Shown: positions 1 through 11,679, counted from the stretch's first letter. The stretch: DNA of 64,000 bases from Leuctra nigra (GCA_934045905.1 OW203773.1:20075246-20139245); one strand, 5' to 3'. Notes: a model not told the origin generated them from the letters alone. Translations and numbers: made by a program.

Positions 1-135
1 TGATCGAGCCTTGAAGGTACGGGGTCCTAATATGAGCTGGTTCGGTAAAGTGCAAGGCACAATGAATTAAACCTAAATAATAAATAAAGGGAGATTTGAT
101 CTTAGCTGGTCTTGCCTTAAACTATTGACACATAC

Positions 136-168
136 CTTCTCCACTCTCTCAAAGTTCCTTGCTTTCAT
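136..168 (-). CDS. su(f): CSTF3 / suppressor of forked, coding exon 3 (partial gene)
   Basis: This 33-base exon encodes MKARNFERVEK. It has a consensus acceptor (GTTTACAG on the minus strand, just right of 168) and donor (GTATGTG, left of 136). It is in phase 0 with the exon at 635-826, and the joined peptide IYIEQE-MKARNFERVEK matches the start of the HAT-repeat region of CSTF3/Su(f), where the family has a segment ending in ERVEKLFQR. The remainder of the gene lies beyond the left edge of the window. The exon is too short to appear as an ORF and was found by extending the splice phase. Confidence 0.85.
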
Positions 169-634
169 CTGTAAACAAAACAAAGAAAGACCAATTAATT
201 AGATTTAGAGGTAGGTAGGTACACAAATTTATTAGTACCTAATGACTGTCCAACATTACACAGTTTACCAATGAGATACAGTGTTTTACTTATTACAGGT
301 AAAATACTATTTAATTTACAAAAATACATCTAGATTTACATTGCTAAATACAAAATACAATTTTTCGTCGCAAGGAGCACCTAATACTTCTTTGTCTTAG
401 TTGTATTAGTAGGTACCTAGGTCTATATTGAAAGTCTCATTTACCTAGGATAATAAAAATGACTTGAATATCGCTACCTACCTATTCAAAATCAAAACTC
501 TCCAATCAAGGTTTTTTGAAAGCTCCCGAAAATCCACCCCTAATATCCACCAAGCAAATATAATATTTGAAAAATCCAGTGTTTTTGCCAAACCTGGTTT
601 TAAACATCAATTCAAGTGCATAATGAGCACGTAC

Positions 635-826
635 CTCCTGTTCTATGTAGATCTTCCAATAGCGGCCCGCACTCGGGAACGATGTGACGAGTTTCTCAAA
701 CAGCGGCCGAGTGTCGTTGATGATTCTGATTTGCGCTTCCCGAATGAGCAAACTCCACGACTCAAGGTCGTACGGGTTATCGTGGATTTGCTTCTGGGCC
801 TTCTGAAACTTCTCGTTGCCCCATTC
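635..826 (-). CDS. su(f): CSTF3 / suppressor of forked, coding exon 2
   Basis: The exon reads EWGNEKFQKAQKQIHDNPYD and on through WSLLIREAQ, LFEKLVTSFPSAGRYWKIYIEQE. This is the N-terminal half-a-TPR (HAT) region of cleavage stimulation factor 77 kDa subunit, where the human and fly proteins have the same NPYD..W..LIREAQ and FP..GR.WK.YIE pattern. CSTF77 scaffolds the CstF complex in the nucleus during cleavage and polyadenylation of pre-mRNA. The acceptor is TGTTTGCAG right of 826 and the donor GTACGTG left of 635. Both ends are phase 0. The coding continues to exon 3 at 136-168. The intron 169-634 holds nothing else that I can recognise. Confidence 0.93.
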
Positions 827-1358
827 CTGCAAACAACATGTCTATTCATGACAAGGCCCTTCCCGTTCATAACATGTCCCACTGACAATGCTCCCGAAAA
901 ATACCTTTCGTAAAACAATGAGATCACCGAATGCTTTGATATGGCAACCAACGATTGATTACCAGTGAGTTACTAGTACTGAAAGTTGTTTGTATTTCAT
1001 ATTGAAATTCATTCCAATGATATTGGAACAGGAATAGGAATAGTCCTGGATGGTGCAATGAATGCGACACAAGTGTTTACGTAGGTACCTACTGCAAGAG
1101 AGGTCGCTTTGATGCGCCGACTGACGACTGTCAATAGCCTTAATCCTACTCCCACACTAACTGCCTTGGTTTCACTGGTGATTGGGGGCTCACAAAATGA
1201 TCACCAACAATATTGAGGAAAATAAATAAGTGTAACTTTGTAAAGAGACATAGAAATGCATAGAACAAAGAGCCATAGAATAGAACATCAATAACCAAGC
1301 TTTTTTCTGCTTTGTCAACAAAAGTTGCTGGTAGCAAAACCAGTAACAGATCACTCAC

Positions 1359-1418
1359 CAATTCCAAAACCACCTTCTCGTTTTCAACCTGAATTGCTTT
1401 GGTATCTTCCGCCGCCAT
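1359..1418 (-). CDS. su(f): CSTF3 / suppressor of forked, coding exon 1
   Basis: The first coding exon starts at an ATG (1416-1418) and encodes MAAEDTKAIQVENEKVVLEL before a strong GTGAGTGA donor. It ends in phase 0 and joins EWGNEKFQ of exon 2. The N-terminal 20 residues are not conserved in the family, so this exon rests on splice phase, donor strength and position, and not on homology. The open frame running on to 1146 is intron read-through. Intron 827-1358 has no other feature. Confidence 0.75.
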
Positions 1419-1720
1419 TCAGTATTGAATATCTGGCTAAAAATTAATTATTAAATCACAAATAATGAATATCAACAAGCAAACTACTCTTTTATTACAG
1501 TTTACAACAATGACGTAACCTAACCTTGCAGGATGCACTTGTGCGCATGCCTGAGAGAACAAAGAACTTCAGATCTTGGCTTGGCCAAAGAGCTTCTGAG
1601 GAGAGATAAAAATGACAGCCACAGCTGGCCACAGCCCACCAAAAGTCAGAAGTGTTGTTTGTTTGTTGACGTTTGTTTGGCGCAGCGGGCAAATATAACC
1701 TCATATTCTAGTAAGAAAGT
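1419..1720 (-). promoter_or_regulatory. Likely 5' UTR and promoter region of CSTF3
   Basis: This is the sequence immediately upstream of the inferred CSTF3 start codon. It has no supported coding region; the short frames on both strands show no family signature. A TGACGT half-site lies at about 1510. Assigned by position only; no TATA box was recognised. Confidence 0.35.
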
Positions 1721-1792
1721 GATTGCAGTTGTAGGTATATTTGGAAATATTATCAGCCGTTCCCATTTGGTTGCTACCTCCAGAAGGGTTTT

Positions 1793-2815
1793 TGATTGAT
1801 TTATTAGTTACAAATTGTATGGCATACAGGTGGTAACATTTTTAAGATAAGTTAAGATTAATGTTAATAATAATATTAACAAAGGACAAGATAACCATAG
1901 TAACAATGTTCTGGTATAATATAATTAAAACTAAAATTAAAACTAAAACTAGATCTAATTAATTTAAGGGAATATTATTTAAGGAACTATGGTTGTCCTT
2001 GTCTTTACTATTCTAATGTCCTTAAGTCACTCATTTTGCTTTGTGCTTTACCAGTCTTACTTTAAATTCCTGTACTGCCTCTGGTAACGGCGTAATAACA
2101 TCCCCACTCAATGTATTCCAGTCACATATCGTTCTTCTCACAAATGAATACTTCCCTACATCTCTCCTTGATTCTACCAGATTCTACTAGTTGTCTCACT
2201 TTTTCCGCGTGGTCCTTCCGCCCCAGATAATTCGGTTTCTTAATCCTATGTGCAATTTCGTCCCAACCAACACGCCCTGTGTATGCTCTGAAGAAATTGC
2301 AGAGTCTCATTTCCCTTCTTCTTTCCTTTAACGACTTCCATCCCAGCTCCTTAATCATTTCCGTGACACTCTCCGGCACTCTCTTTAGTCTTATGTTTAT
2401 TCCTTCTCCCTTCCTATCTTAAATGATCCACTTCCTTCTCCTTAGCTTTCCTGTTACCCTCCTGGCTGCCCACCTTTGTACACTTTCAACTTTCTTTATC
2501 TGACCTATTTTATGTGGGTCCCACACCGCCCCTGCGTATTCCGCCACTGGTCTTATTAGTGTCAAGTACGCTTTTTCCTTCACTTCGGTTGTCGCTCCTT
2601 CTAAACTTCTCATCACGAAATTCAGATTTCTTGTCGCCTTTGTTGTTACTGCATCCACTTGATCATTCCAATTTAGTCTCTTGTCTAACACTACACCTAG
2701 ATATTTGTATTTGGCCATATTTTGAAGTCTATTACCTCCCATCTCATAGTTAGGTTCTTCTCCTTGTTTCCTGTTTGTATATCTGACTATCTGACATTTG
2801 TTTACATTAAATTAC
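1793..2815 (-). mobile_element. CR1/Jockey-like LINE, 3' fragment
   Basis: This is a 5'-truncated non-LTR retrotransposon. The C-terminal reverse-transcriptase and thumb region reads KCQIVRYT, KYLGVVLDKRLNW, then VKEKAYLTLIRPVAEYAGAVWDPH, and it ends DWNTLSGDV..PEAVQEFKVRLVKHKAK with a TGA at 2031-2033. This is the standard end of CR1/Jockey-type ORF2. The coding is split over at least two frames (2419-2815 and 2031-2379), so it is dead. About 240 bases of 3' UTR follow, ending in AATAAATCAATCA-type short repeats typical of this group. The catalytic YADD region is missing. Confidence 0.88.
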
Positions 2816-3196
2816 ATTAAAATTTTTGAGTAGGTAGGTATGTGGTAACTTTGAACAGTTTGTTTAGAAGGCCCATATATGATTGCCTGATTGCGGAGAC
2901 ACAGAGACTACGCTTCATTTACAGTTCGACAGCAGGCGTGTTGGCTCTTCGATGGATGCTAGCCATTCAGAAAAAAGCGTTGACGCATCGGCGCACCAGT
3001 GTTAATTCGAACTATAAGCTTAGGTTAAGCGTAGTGATAATTTTTTCCGTTCGAGCTGTCCGTCTGCATCAATCGTGCGTGGGGCTTTAAATTTTTATGA
3101 TTTTCTCCCAAATAAAGTCTTGCAGAGCTCCAATGTTCGAAAAGATTTGTGTACGCTCTTGAATGGACTGTGGTATTGGAAGAATATGGGTCATCC
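2816..3196. other. No gene recognised
   Basis: Between the LINE fragment and the hAT-like element. Open frames are short and show no family pattern. Confidence 0.5.
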
Positions 3197-3204
3197 CATA
3201 TTGG

Positions 3205-4327
3205 CAGGGTTGGGCAGTATTTGAAATACAAGTGTAGGTACCTATTTAAAAAAAGTATTTCAAAATAGTTACTATATTAGTATTTTAATATTTGTATTTT
3301 GAGCAGTTTTTTAAAAGTATTTTGAGTACTTTTGTATTTTAAATACTTTATTTGGAGTAGGTAAAGTTCATTCACGTTTAGAATAGCAAGTCGATCACGT
3401 TGTTCATTGGTCGGTCACATGAACACTGCCCTGTCAATGGCAAGACTTTCTTCTTTGTATTATTGAAATTGTACAAAGTATGTGAAATACACACGTTTTA
3501 ATAGTAGAAAATATTAGAAAACTTCAATACAATTGATTTATCTTTATCTACAGTCGTCTTGTACATATTCTTTGATAATTGATATTAACATATTGTGTAG
3601 GTTTACAAATGCTCGCTTGACTACAGTAGTACACGGGCTTGCTATTCTAATCGTGAAGGAACTTTATTTTACTTTTTTCAAAATACTCAAAATACCTAAA
3701 ATACTTAGAAGGAAAAAACCTAAAATTTCTATTGAAAAACACGTTTTTTATACTATTTCGGATTTCCCCCTTTCTTCACAACCAAGCACACAGTGCATTT
3801 GAATGATAGGTACCCTCTTTTTTGGCATTCAAGACTGAAAGTGGTGAAAGGGGTGGTTTGGCTGGTGAGAGATATTTATGGCTAAACTACCTGCTGGCAG
3901 TCACTCTCTCTTCCCAACCAATCCTGTAACCAGCCGACAAAGCCATCATTGTCACATAATGAGTTGATTTCTTGGAAATGCAATTCGTCAAATATCCCTA
4001 AACCCCCTCAGTTTCAAAATAAAAGGTGATCATTGCAAAGTTTGTTGTGTAGCCACAATTTATTTTGCCATTCAAGTCTTTGTGCTTCCTGTAGTAGCTT
4101 CGTTTAGTTCTATAATTAGTATTCGGTGTTTTACACTGCGAAAGTAATAAAATAGGCAATAAAAAATAATAAAAATAATGCTTTCGATAGTATGTATTTT
4201 AGTATTTTGAGTATTTTAAAATACTCTGAAATGAAAGTATTTTAATTCTTGTATTTTAAATACTTTTTTGAAAGTATTTTGATACTTGTATTTCAAATAC
4301 TTTTTCAGAGTATTTTGCCCAACCCTG
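3205..4327. mobile_element. Non-autonomous hAT-type transposon (CAGGGTTGGGCA ends)
   Basis: The terminal inverted repeat CAGGGTTGGGCA begins at 3205 and its complement TGCCCAACCCTG ends at 4327. The flanks are catattgg (3197-3204) and catattga (4328-4335), an 8-bp target duplication with one mismatch, diagnostic of hAT elements. The subterminal regions are dense in AAATACTTTT-like motifs in opposite orientations at the two ends. An inner inverted pair at about 3362-3400 and 3637-3672 suggests a nested or foldback insertion. No transposase is encoded. Confidence 0.88.
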
Positions 4328-4858
4328 CATATTGATAGGATACCTTCCCAGCATTTGACTCTTTACCTCTACTTGGAATCCAACATTTCAATGACTATTG
4401 ATCATGAACATTTTGATACATTCAAAAAAAAATCGGAAAACAATTGGAAGAACAGGAAAATGGACTGTGTAGATAATTGAGTTAACTAGTGCTTGGTCCT
4501 CCCTGGCCTTATCTACACACCACAGACCACAGGCAATTTGTTAATTGGATTAATTCATGGACTGTACTATATGGAAAATATGCAGAGTGCTGTTCAATAA
4601 TTCCAAGTTTGTTGTTTTACAAATGATTTCACGCTCAATTGTAATTTACTCTGCAATCGGAATATTTTCTTCAGTAAAAACTAAAAACTATTTTTGACGG
4701 TTTTTGGCCACTCTAAGGCTCCTTATTTGTACTTGTTTTAAATTTAATTCAAGTATTTTTGTATCATAATATTATAAATATTTCTACGTCGACCTTTCAT
4801 TTTCCTTCAGATTTGAAATGTAGAAATTTTCTAACAATCTCAGATGGGATGATGTTAT

Positions 4859-5005
4859 GTATATGAACTGCAAATTTAAAAGATTTGACCTCCGGTGGGA
4901 TTTGAGCCCACGACCTTAAGATTGCCGGTCTAATGCAGGCATTCTAAAGGTCGTGGGCTCAAATCCCACCGGAGGTCAAATCTTTTAAATTTGCAGTTCA
5001 TATAC
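4859..5005. repeat. Perfect 59-bp inverted repeat around a tRNA B-box-like segment
   Basis: The arms 4859-4917 and 4947-5005 are exact reverse complements with a 29-base loop. Each arm contains a segment resembling a tRNA T-arm/B box (GGGCTCAAATCCC). It may be two head-to-head copies of a short tRNA-derived SINE end, or a foldback element. It is not a functional tRNA, because there is no D-arm or anticodon arm. Confidence 0.8.
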
Positions 5006-6862
5006 ATTCCTTCAGATTGTTATCATTTTAGAGTAGGTATTATACAATTTCACAATTATGTTTAATTCGTATTGTTGAAAATGAAGATAACCACTTGAAT
5101 CAATACCATATTATATTGAGTTCTTAAAACTAATTCTTATAATAAATAATTATAATGCATTAAATGGACATTATCATTAATTTAAATGGCCTCCTGAGAA
5201 AGGTTTGAACATCCCAAGAAAGGAGAATGAATATCCTTAGGCTGCTATATCTTGCTATACCTCTATTTACTGGACTGTGAAGTGACAATAGGTAGCTAAA
5301 GAGAGTCTTCGGGAGGTAGTGGGATATCCTTCCTTCTAAGGCGGGAGGTACTATGGACGTGTCATGTGTTGGATGAAAAAGAGGGTGATTAAAAAAAACA
5401 TGTGACATAATGTAGGTATCAGTCGTTTTTAATGGCAAGAGAGAACATTTACAAAACCTCAAAGATTTAACAACAACGACAATTTTAATTAAATCATCTT
5501 ACTACTGCTAAATACGACCGTAATTACATCAAAGGCACATATGTTTTTGTGGTCATTCCCATAAAATATCAATTATTTTAATCGAAAAGTCGTTCTGTAA
5601 AACTAAGCCTTTCCAAAATATTTTTCAAAGTTCAAAATATATAGAAAGTTATTAAATCCTTTCCATGGCCAATAACGGGAAGATAACAAAAATAATAACA
5701 AAATGAGTATCTCTAACGCTATTTACAAATAATTATGTGCCTTCATGCGACAAACAACTTATGAAATGTAGCACTTTGAAAAAATTATGAAAATGTTTGA
5801 GTTGCCTAGATCCGAAAGCTGACATTTTGATATTTTGTAGTTCTTATGTGAACTGGAAGAAACAGCTTGTCATTCCTGTGCTAACGGATGAGATAATGGA
5901 TTATTATAATCTACATTTTCAATAGGGAAAAGAATATTTCTTACACTTCAAGATAGATATTTGAAAACATTTTGAAACGAAACAGTTTTTTTTTTATTTT
6001 TTTTTATGAAGATGGTTGTTCTGCATGCAACTGACTTCTGGTGGATGAAATAAAATCTAACACAAACACCTACAGAGGGGATTAAAACATGCATTTTAAG
6101 AAATCAAATAAGTATAATCAAATACATCAAATATTTGATGAAAACTTTATATCCATTAGCTTATATTCGCGTTACCCTGACAAAACACTTCAATATTATT
6201 CATATATTATGATATTTTTTTCTTTGGCACACATGCAGTCAATAGTATGCATCTTCAATTGGGCAAAAGCTTTTATTAGTAACTTTTTTATACTTTGTCC
6301 TGGTCTTGTAAGTACCTAGATATTACATTTTAATCTCATCAACAACATATCTTAAGTACCTACCTCAAGTACATGTGTACTAGTAGTAGCTGTATAGATA
6401 GAGCTGTATCAATCCTTGAATCATAGGTATCATTCGTTTTCATTCCAATGTCTGTGGTTTGACTGTGGTTGTGGTCTTACTCAATTCATTGCCAATTTTA
6501 CAGCCTCATGCTCAAAAGAATTTCCAGACCGTCAATAACTCTTCGATTGTTTGTTTAAGTACGCACTTACTGCAAAGCATGAGGCTATTAAATTGCTGCC
6601 TTTATCACAAAAATGTCCAACATTTCTAAATAAGTATTGGATTGCCAAGTTTATCCTCACCAAAACCGTAACTGAAACGGAAGTGAAACACGCAAAATCA
6701 GGAAGTGATGAGATAGTTTCAAGTTTAATTTCCAGTAGGTAGACTTCTAAATTTCGATTAGATACTTGATTGTTGAATGCACTTTTCACATTTAAGACTT
6801 AGGACCTGCCAAAAGAAGATCGCGAAGATGATTCAAGAAGATTTCAGGCAAAGTAATGTCAA
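5006..6862. other. No gene recognised
   Basis: AT-rich sequence with a T-rich run at about 5986-6006. Short frames (for example 5160-5462 minus and 6551-6742 plus) have no family signature or splice support. It may contain the 3' UTR of the zinc-finger gene that ends at 6863. Confidence 0.5.
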
Positions 6863-8416
6863 CTACTTATGATGTTTGTTCTTGTGCGTCGTAAGATTCC
6901 CTTTCCGATCGCTCGCATAGGCACACTTGTCGCACTTGTACCGTTTCACTCTGACATGTATCTTCTCCTTGTGATACGTCAGAGTTCTCTTGCTGGTCGT
7001 CGTGAAAGAGCAGACGTCACAAGCAAACGGCCGCTCGCCGGAATGCTTGCGCAAATGTATTTCCATTAACGTCCTCTTGTTCCCTCCGTAACTACATTGA
7101 CTGCAATTGAACAGCTTCTCTTTCGCGTGTCGCAACTTGTGGTAGGTCAGGCTGTATTTCTGAGCGCACACAAAGGCACACTGGTCACATTTAAACGGCT
7201 TCAATCCGGTATGCATCATCTTGTGTTTCAAAAGCCCACGTTTGCGACTGAAAACAGCGTCACAAATGTCACACTTTAAGGTCTTCACCGAATGTGTCTT
7301 CTTGTGAGCATTAAGAATGTAGCTGGTGAAAGCCCTGTACGAACAAACGTCACAGGCAAACGGCCGCACGCCGGAATGCGTGCGCATGTGGTTCACGAGA
7401 TTGATCTCGGAGTGCGTACAATAGTCGCATATAATACAACCGAGCTTCTCCGTCGAATGCGTCTCCTTGTGCCTCCTAAGCAAGCTTTTGGTGATGCACG
7501 AATATGAACACTCGTCACACTGAAACGCCCTCACTCCGGAATGCTGCCGCTTGTGAGCCGCAAGACCGCTACCGGTGGAACACTTAAAATCACAGACATC
7601 ACAAGCAAACGGCCGCTCACCAGTGTGTGTGCGCATATGGTCCACAAGCCCCTGCTTAATATGCGATCTGTAGTCACATCGAGTACAATTAAAGCTCTTC
7701 TCTTTCAAATGTCGCTGCATGTGCGCGACCAGCCCCCCTGCGGTCTTATAATCATTACTACACTCACCACAATGGTGTCTAACCTGCACCACATTCGTAT
7801 GGCCGAGCTTATGTCTTTCCAGATGGCCAGCCGTCTTGTACTTCTTCTCACAAACGTCGCACTCGTGTCTCTTAACGGCCGAATGTCGACGAATGTGCTG
7901 CCTAAGACTGCCGGTTGTCTTGGTTGTGAAAGTGCACAGGTGGCAAGTGTACGCTCGCTCGCTGGAATGTATATCGAGATGCTCGATGAATACACTCTTG
8001 ACTTTCGCGATGAAATCGCAGTGGCCGCACTGGTACTTCTTCTTCAGGGAGTGACAACGTTTGTGTTTGGTGATATTGATCTTGGTGTAGCCCTTGTAGC
8101 TGCACATATCGCACTTAAAGCGAGGGACTCTGCTAGGTACAAGACGACGGTCCTCTTTCCGAGCGTCAGTTTGATTATCGACGTCGTCAGCAGAAGCGTC
8201 AGAGTCGCATTCTAATGTGGCTGGGCGTTTGATTAAATCTCCGTCGTCGATGAGTTTCGGTTTCCGTTCTGACAGACACTCTTCTAACAGTTGGATTGAT
8301 GTTGTTGTTGTAATGTTGTACTCGACGTTAGTGTCTTCGAAATCATCAATATCTTCTGGTTCGGCCTTGATTGAGAGGTCGGAATCCCAGAGTTCGTCCA
8401 CTTCATCCATTCTCTG
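6863..8416 (-). CDS. C2H2 zinc-finger protein, 15-finger exon
   Basis: The exon begins after an acceptor TTGTTGCAG and reads RMDEVDELWDSDLSIKAEPEDIDDFED, an acidic leader with a sumoylation-like IKAE motif. About fifteen C2H2 fingers follow from residue about 100 to the end, most with C-x2-C, H-x3-H and linkers such as HTGERPF and HSGVRPF. It ends with a TAG at 6863-6865. Tandem C2H2 arrays bind DNA, so a nuclear transcription regulator is the likely role; the target is unknown. The exon starts in phase 0. The best upstream partner in the window is the exon at 27552-27944, which ends in phase 0 and has the same acidic, KTE/KQE-rich character. Fingers 4, 5 and 9 have less regular linkers. No paralogue name is safe. 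Confidence 0.93.
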   Translation of the reverse strand, partial: QRMDEVDELWDSDLSIKAEPEDIDDFEDTNVEYNITTTTSIQLLEECLSERKPKLIDDGDLIKRPATLECDSDASADDVDNQTDARKEDRRLVPSRVPRFKCDMCSYKGYTKINITKHKRCHSLKKKYQCGHCDFIAKVKSVFIEHLDIHSSERAYTCHLCTFTTKTTGSLRQHIRRHSAVKRHECDVCEKKYKTAGHLERHKLGHTNVVQVRHHCGECSNDYKTAGGLVAHMQRHLKEKSFNCTRCDYRSHIKQGLVDHMRTHTGERPFACDVCDFKCSTGSGLAAHKRQHSGVRAFQCDECSYSCITKSLLRRHKETHSTEKLGCIICDYCTHSEINLVNHMRTHSGVRPFACDVCSYRAFTSYILNAHKKTHSVKTLKCDICDAVFSRKRGLLKHKMMHTGLKPFKCDQCAFVCAQKYSLTYHKLRHAKEKLFNCSQCSYGGNKRTLMEIHLRKHSGERPFACDVCSFTTTSKRTLTYHKEKIHVRVKRYKCDKCAYASDRKGNLTTHKNKHHK

Positions 8417-8433
8417 CAACAATCAATAATAAG

Positions 8434-8553
8434 AATGTAGGTTTCTGTGGAAAACTTCCATGGAGTCAGAATGATATGAAGGGATGTGTGTTGTGAAAAA
8501 TATCCGACCGAGCCCCGGTTCGGTCCGATATTTTTCACAACACACATCCCTTC
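8434..8553. repeat. tRNA-derived SINE end, folded back on itself
   Basis: Positions 8478-8553 form a near-perfect hairpin whose arms read GAAGGGATGTGTGTTGTG and its complement, around the T-arm/B-box end of a tRNA-like SINE. The same module, with the CTGTGGAAAACTTCCATGG segment, recurs at 11690-11819. It lies just upstream of the zinc-finger exon, in its intron. Confidence 0.7.
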
Positions 8554-8579
8554 AAATCAATAATAAGTCACCAGTTTTT

Positions 8580-9370
8580 AGCTAGGACAAGTGTTGTACA
8601 GATATCCTAATTTACGTTATCTAGATCAAGATAACAACAATAATTGTATCTAGATAATATAATAGATACATATTAAACATTATCTAGATAAAGATGAATG
8701 TAACACGAAAAATTATCTAGATAATTTAGTTTAAATATTAAATAAAGGAAATGTTGAGAAGAGCTTAAAAAAGTGAATTATGTCCACGCATATTTTAAAG
8801 GTCGATGCATTATAAATGCGGATAGAATAATCTTGTAGCTATCATACCTACCTTATTTTGATTAGGTACTGCTAGAGTTTCAACTTACGCTTTGTAGTAA
8901 CCCTATAGTATAGGTATGGTATTTATTAATTCATTAATTTTTTATCTTTTAACTATTTTATAACTATCTTGACTATTACTTTCGCAAGTATGCCTTCTTA
9001 TGTAGTTAAATTGTTCAGTGTGACTACTATCTTAAATAGATAATATGTTTTAGTTGTTTTTTAAACAGGTTACATGGTAGATCAACAATGACAAATGTGA
9101 TCATTATAATGTTGAATGTCGCCTTTTTGTATGTATATAAATGTGCAAATAAAGATAAATTGAAATTGAAATAGAATAAAACATATATCTGAAAGTTATT
9201 TTCATCGAGTTTCTTCACAACACGGAAAAAGATCAATGCTTTTTACGGGTTTCGCTATGTAGATAATTAAAATCTTTGATAAAAGATAAACGATTTATTT
9301 ATCTTGATAAGATAATAGATGACATAATATTATCTAGATACAAATATCTAGATACCTAAGTCACAGCACT
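8580..9370. repeat. AT-rich block with many ATCTAGATA palindromes, possible DNA element
   Basis: ATCTAGATA or close variants occur repeatedly at 8614-8725 and again at 9290-9356, mostly near the two ends. The outer edges (AAGTGTTGT near 8590 and ACAGCACTG ending near 9370) look like weak inverted ends of a hAT-type element, but I found no target duplication. No coding. Confidence 0.35.
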
Positions 9371-10258
9371 GGACTCCAAATTTCTCAAGTCCATGGGTAA
9401 TACTGGAGACAAAATGGAGAGAGAATTGAGTTATTGTCGTCCTAGTCTATTTGTCTTCCTATAGGTACTTATAAATATATTTTAAAAGTGTGTGGACACC
9501 AAGACATCTATAAACAACACGCTTGTAAAATCTTACGTCAATTACGTCCCAAGACACATGAAGGGTAGGTACAAGGGAAGAACAGTATAAGTAAATTTTT
9601 GAAACAAAAAATGTTTTAATGTGTCATCTTGCAGTGATATTTACGAGGTTTCAGAATATTCAATCAGATATTACAAAATATTGCCACAAAGTCTTGAAAA
9701 AAGCAAATGAAATATTGATCTGTATGGAAGAGAGATAAAAGTTTGAACATGACACTTCGACACTTCGAACATTCATCCGAATGTTATTTATAGAGTTCTT
9801 TGCCTGTACCAAGCCGAAGGCTATACAATGTCTATGCCTGTACCCTCCAGATCTAAATGAGACTATTGATATAAAATAGTCTGACAATGATCGTCATACC
9901 AGATGTACCAAATTATGAAACATTTTTTCAAAGCCCGAGTCCTCGAGACATCTTGAATCTAATTTATCTCCTTTATCATGTCGTGGATTGAATATTGATG
10001 ATTGAATGAATATTGATTGGTTTTCATTATCTTTGACCTGTTGAATCAATGCGTTGTCACTTGGTCTTGTCAAAACACCTGGCAGAAACAATACAAAATT
10101 TCAATGCTTGGGAAACTGAATGTCATCTGTATTGAATGAACTAAGATTGCATAATTCATTGGCCTATTTTGAATAAATTGTCATTCCTTTTTACTTCACC
10201 CACCCAAAGACGTTTCAACTGGAAATTTGATTTGATTTATATTTTGCAAAGTTGTTTC
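9371..10258. other. No gene recognised
   Basis: Inside the inferred long zinc-finger intron. The minus-strand frames 9660-9887 and 9894-10091 show no family pattern. Confidence 0.45.
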
Positions 10259-10650
10259 TATACCGGGTGGCGCAAAAAAAGATCACCCTGATTGAGAGGT
10301 CACTTCATCGAAACCATTATAGATATGATTCTGAAATTTGTACACATATTAGAAAACATACCAATATTTAATATGTGCGAGTTTCAAAAACATTACTATT
10401 GTAGGAAAAAAGTTACAGCTGCTCAAATTTGGTTGTCAAAAAATTGATTATACGGAGCTCAAATAGCGCGCGTCGAGAAAACTTCCAATGGCCGGGACGC
10501 TGTTTCTTCGAAACTACGTACGATATCAAGCTGAAAAATTCAAATTATATTGAAAATATATTAAGATCGATTGTGTAAAAATTTCAATCAATTTCAATAA
10601 ATAGAACGAAATTTATGGAATCTTGAAATTGAGCGTAAAATCAGTATGTA
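10259..10650 (+). mobile_element. Partial TACCGGGTGG-family element
   Basis: Starts with TATACCGGGTGGCGCAAAA and includes internal segments such as ATTATACGGAGCTCAAA and AATGGCCGGGACGCTG that recur in the full element at 19789-20639. The other end is missing. Confidence 0.75.
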
Positions 10651-10980
10651 GATTATTTTTTCTAAACAATTACACATGTTATAAAAGTAAATTTTTTCCC
10701 ACTATTCTGTTTTCAACTATTTTGTTTGTTTTGTGAATTATTAATTTAAATATATGACAAATAGATCCACTAATAAAGAACAATAATTTTCATTATTCAT
10801 CTAAATTAAGTATACATTAAATCACTCGCGGTTAAATTTGGCAACTCATACACTGAATTTAAAAGCAGGACTTCCTGTCTACATATTTATATTATTTGAA
10901 AGTGTGTTGCAGGTCAAAATGCAACCTTGCTGTGTTGATAAAAAGCCCCAGGTTTGATTCCAGCTGCACAATCTCACACC

Positions 10981-11115
10981 ATGGCTTACAAGTGTCTGTT
11001 CGCAATCGTGTTCTTAGCGTGCCAGGTTCACACCCAGGCCAGTGTTGAGGTGCCGAGCGGATCCAAGTTGCTTGTGACGATATCACCCAATCAGACGGGG
11101 CACATGATCACAGAG
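10981..11115 (+). CDS. Secreted C-type lectin, exon 1 (signal peptide)
   Basis: The exon encodes MAYKCLFAIVFLACQVHTQA, a clear signal peptide, then SVEVPSGSKLLVTISPNQTG and HMITE, and ends at a GTAAGAA donor in phase 0. The four exons 10981-11115, 13800-13920, 17813-18178 and 26485-26645 are phase-compatible and give a 260-residue protein: signal peptide (1-20), a short N-terminal region, a proline-rich linker (about 87-125) and one C-type lectin domain (about 126-260). Secreted insect lectins of this type (immulectin-like) recognise microbial sugars in haemolymph; that role is inferred from the family. The gene lies opposite to, and apparently inside, the zinc-finger gene. Confidence 0.85.
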
Positions 11116-11445
11116 GTAAGAATATATCGCATTTTTAACTTATATCATTGCTTCTGTAACTGTACAAGATAAATTTTAATCAAAAATATTTAATCAAGCC
11201 ACATTATTTTTTTTCAATTCATGAAAGTTCGAACAGTTCAATAAATAGTCTAGAGTCAAAAGAACTTAATCGCACAGATAACTTTCTATTTTTGTGCAAT
11301 CACTTCACAAAAATAGCTCAATAATGTATTATATTATCTTAAATCTGCAATAGATTTTAAATTTAATGATCACTAAATATATATTTTCACTGGACTAAAA
11401 GCATTAAAAAAATACTTGAGATCCGAAAAAATGCAACAGAAAAAA
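11116..11445 (+). other. Lectin intron 1, unique part
   Basis: AT-rich intronic sequence, no other feature seen. The rest of intron 1 (to 13799) is mostly the SINEs and small elements listed separately. Confidence 0.6.
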
Positions 11446-11552
11446 TAATGGATGTGCGATGTGAAAAATACCCGACCGAACCGGGGCTCGAATCCGGGAC
11501 CTCTCACTTGCCGGGCGAGAGCTCTACCAACTGAGCTACCTGATCGGACGGA
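11446..11552 (-). repeat. tRNA-derived SINE (tRNA-Ala-like head)
   Basis: On the minus strand the sequence has a D-arm and A box (GTAGCTCAGTTGGTAGAGC), an anticodon-like stem-loop CTCGC-CCGGCAA-GTGAG and a B box (GATTCGAGCCC), so it is tRNA-shaped with a GGC-like anticodon. The acceptor stem does not pair well, position 33 is C and not T, and it continues into the GGTTCGGTCGGGTATTTTTC tail shared with other copies. I call it a SINE head, not a tRNA gene. Confidence 0.8.
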
Positions 11553-11679
11553 CATTAGACGCAACACACTGATGAGGGTTAGAGATCTCCGATGAGAATG
11601 GAATGAAGGTAGAGAATGCTTCTACGAATTGTCATACCACCGGTGACGATGCTGTCACCATGTCTCTTTGCACATGCGT

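Noticed and set aside
464..913. 149-codon plus-strand frame
   Set aside because: It is the antisense of CSTF3 exon 2 and its introns, where the minus strand has clear homology and splice sites.
7541..8215. 224-codon plus-strand frame
   Set aside because: Antisense shadow of the zinc-finger exon.
11446..11552. A tRNA-Ala gene on the minus strand
   Set aside because: The acceptor stem does not pair, position 33 is not T, and the tail is shared with other SINE copies.
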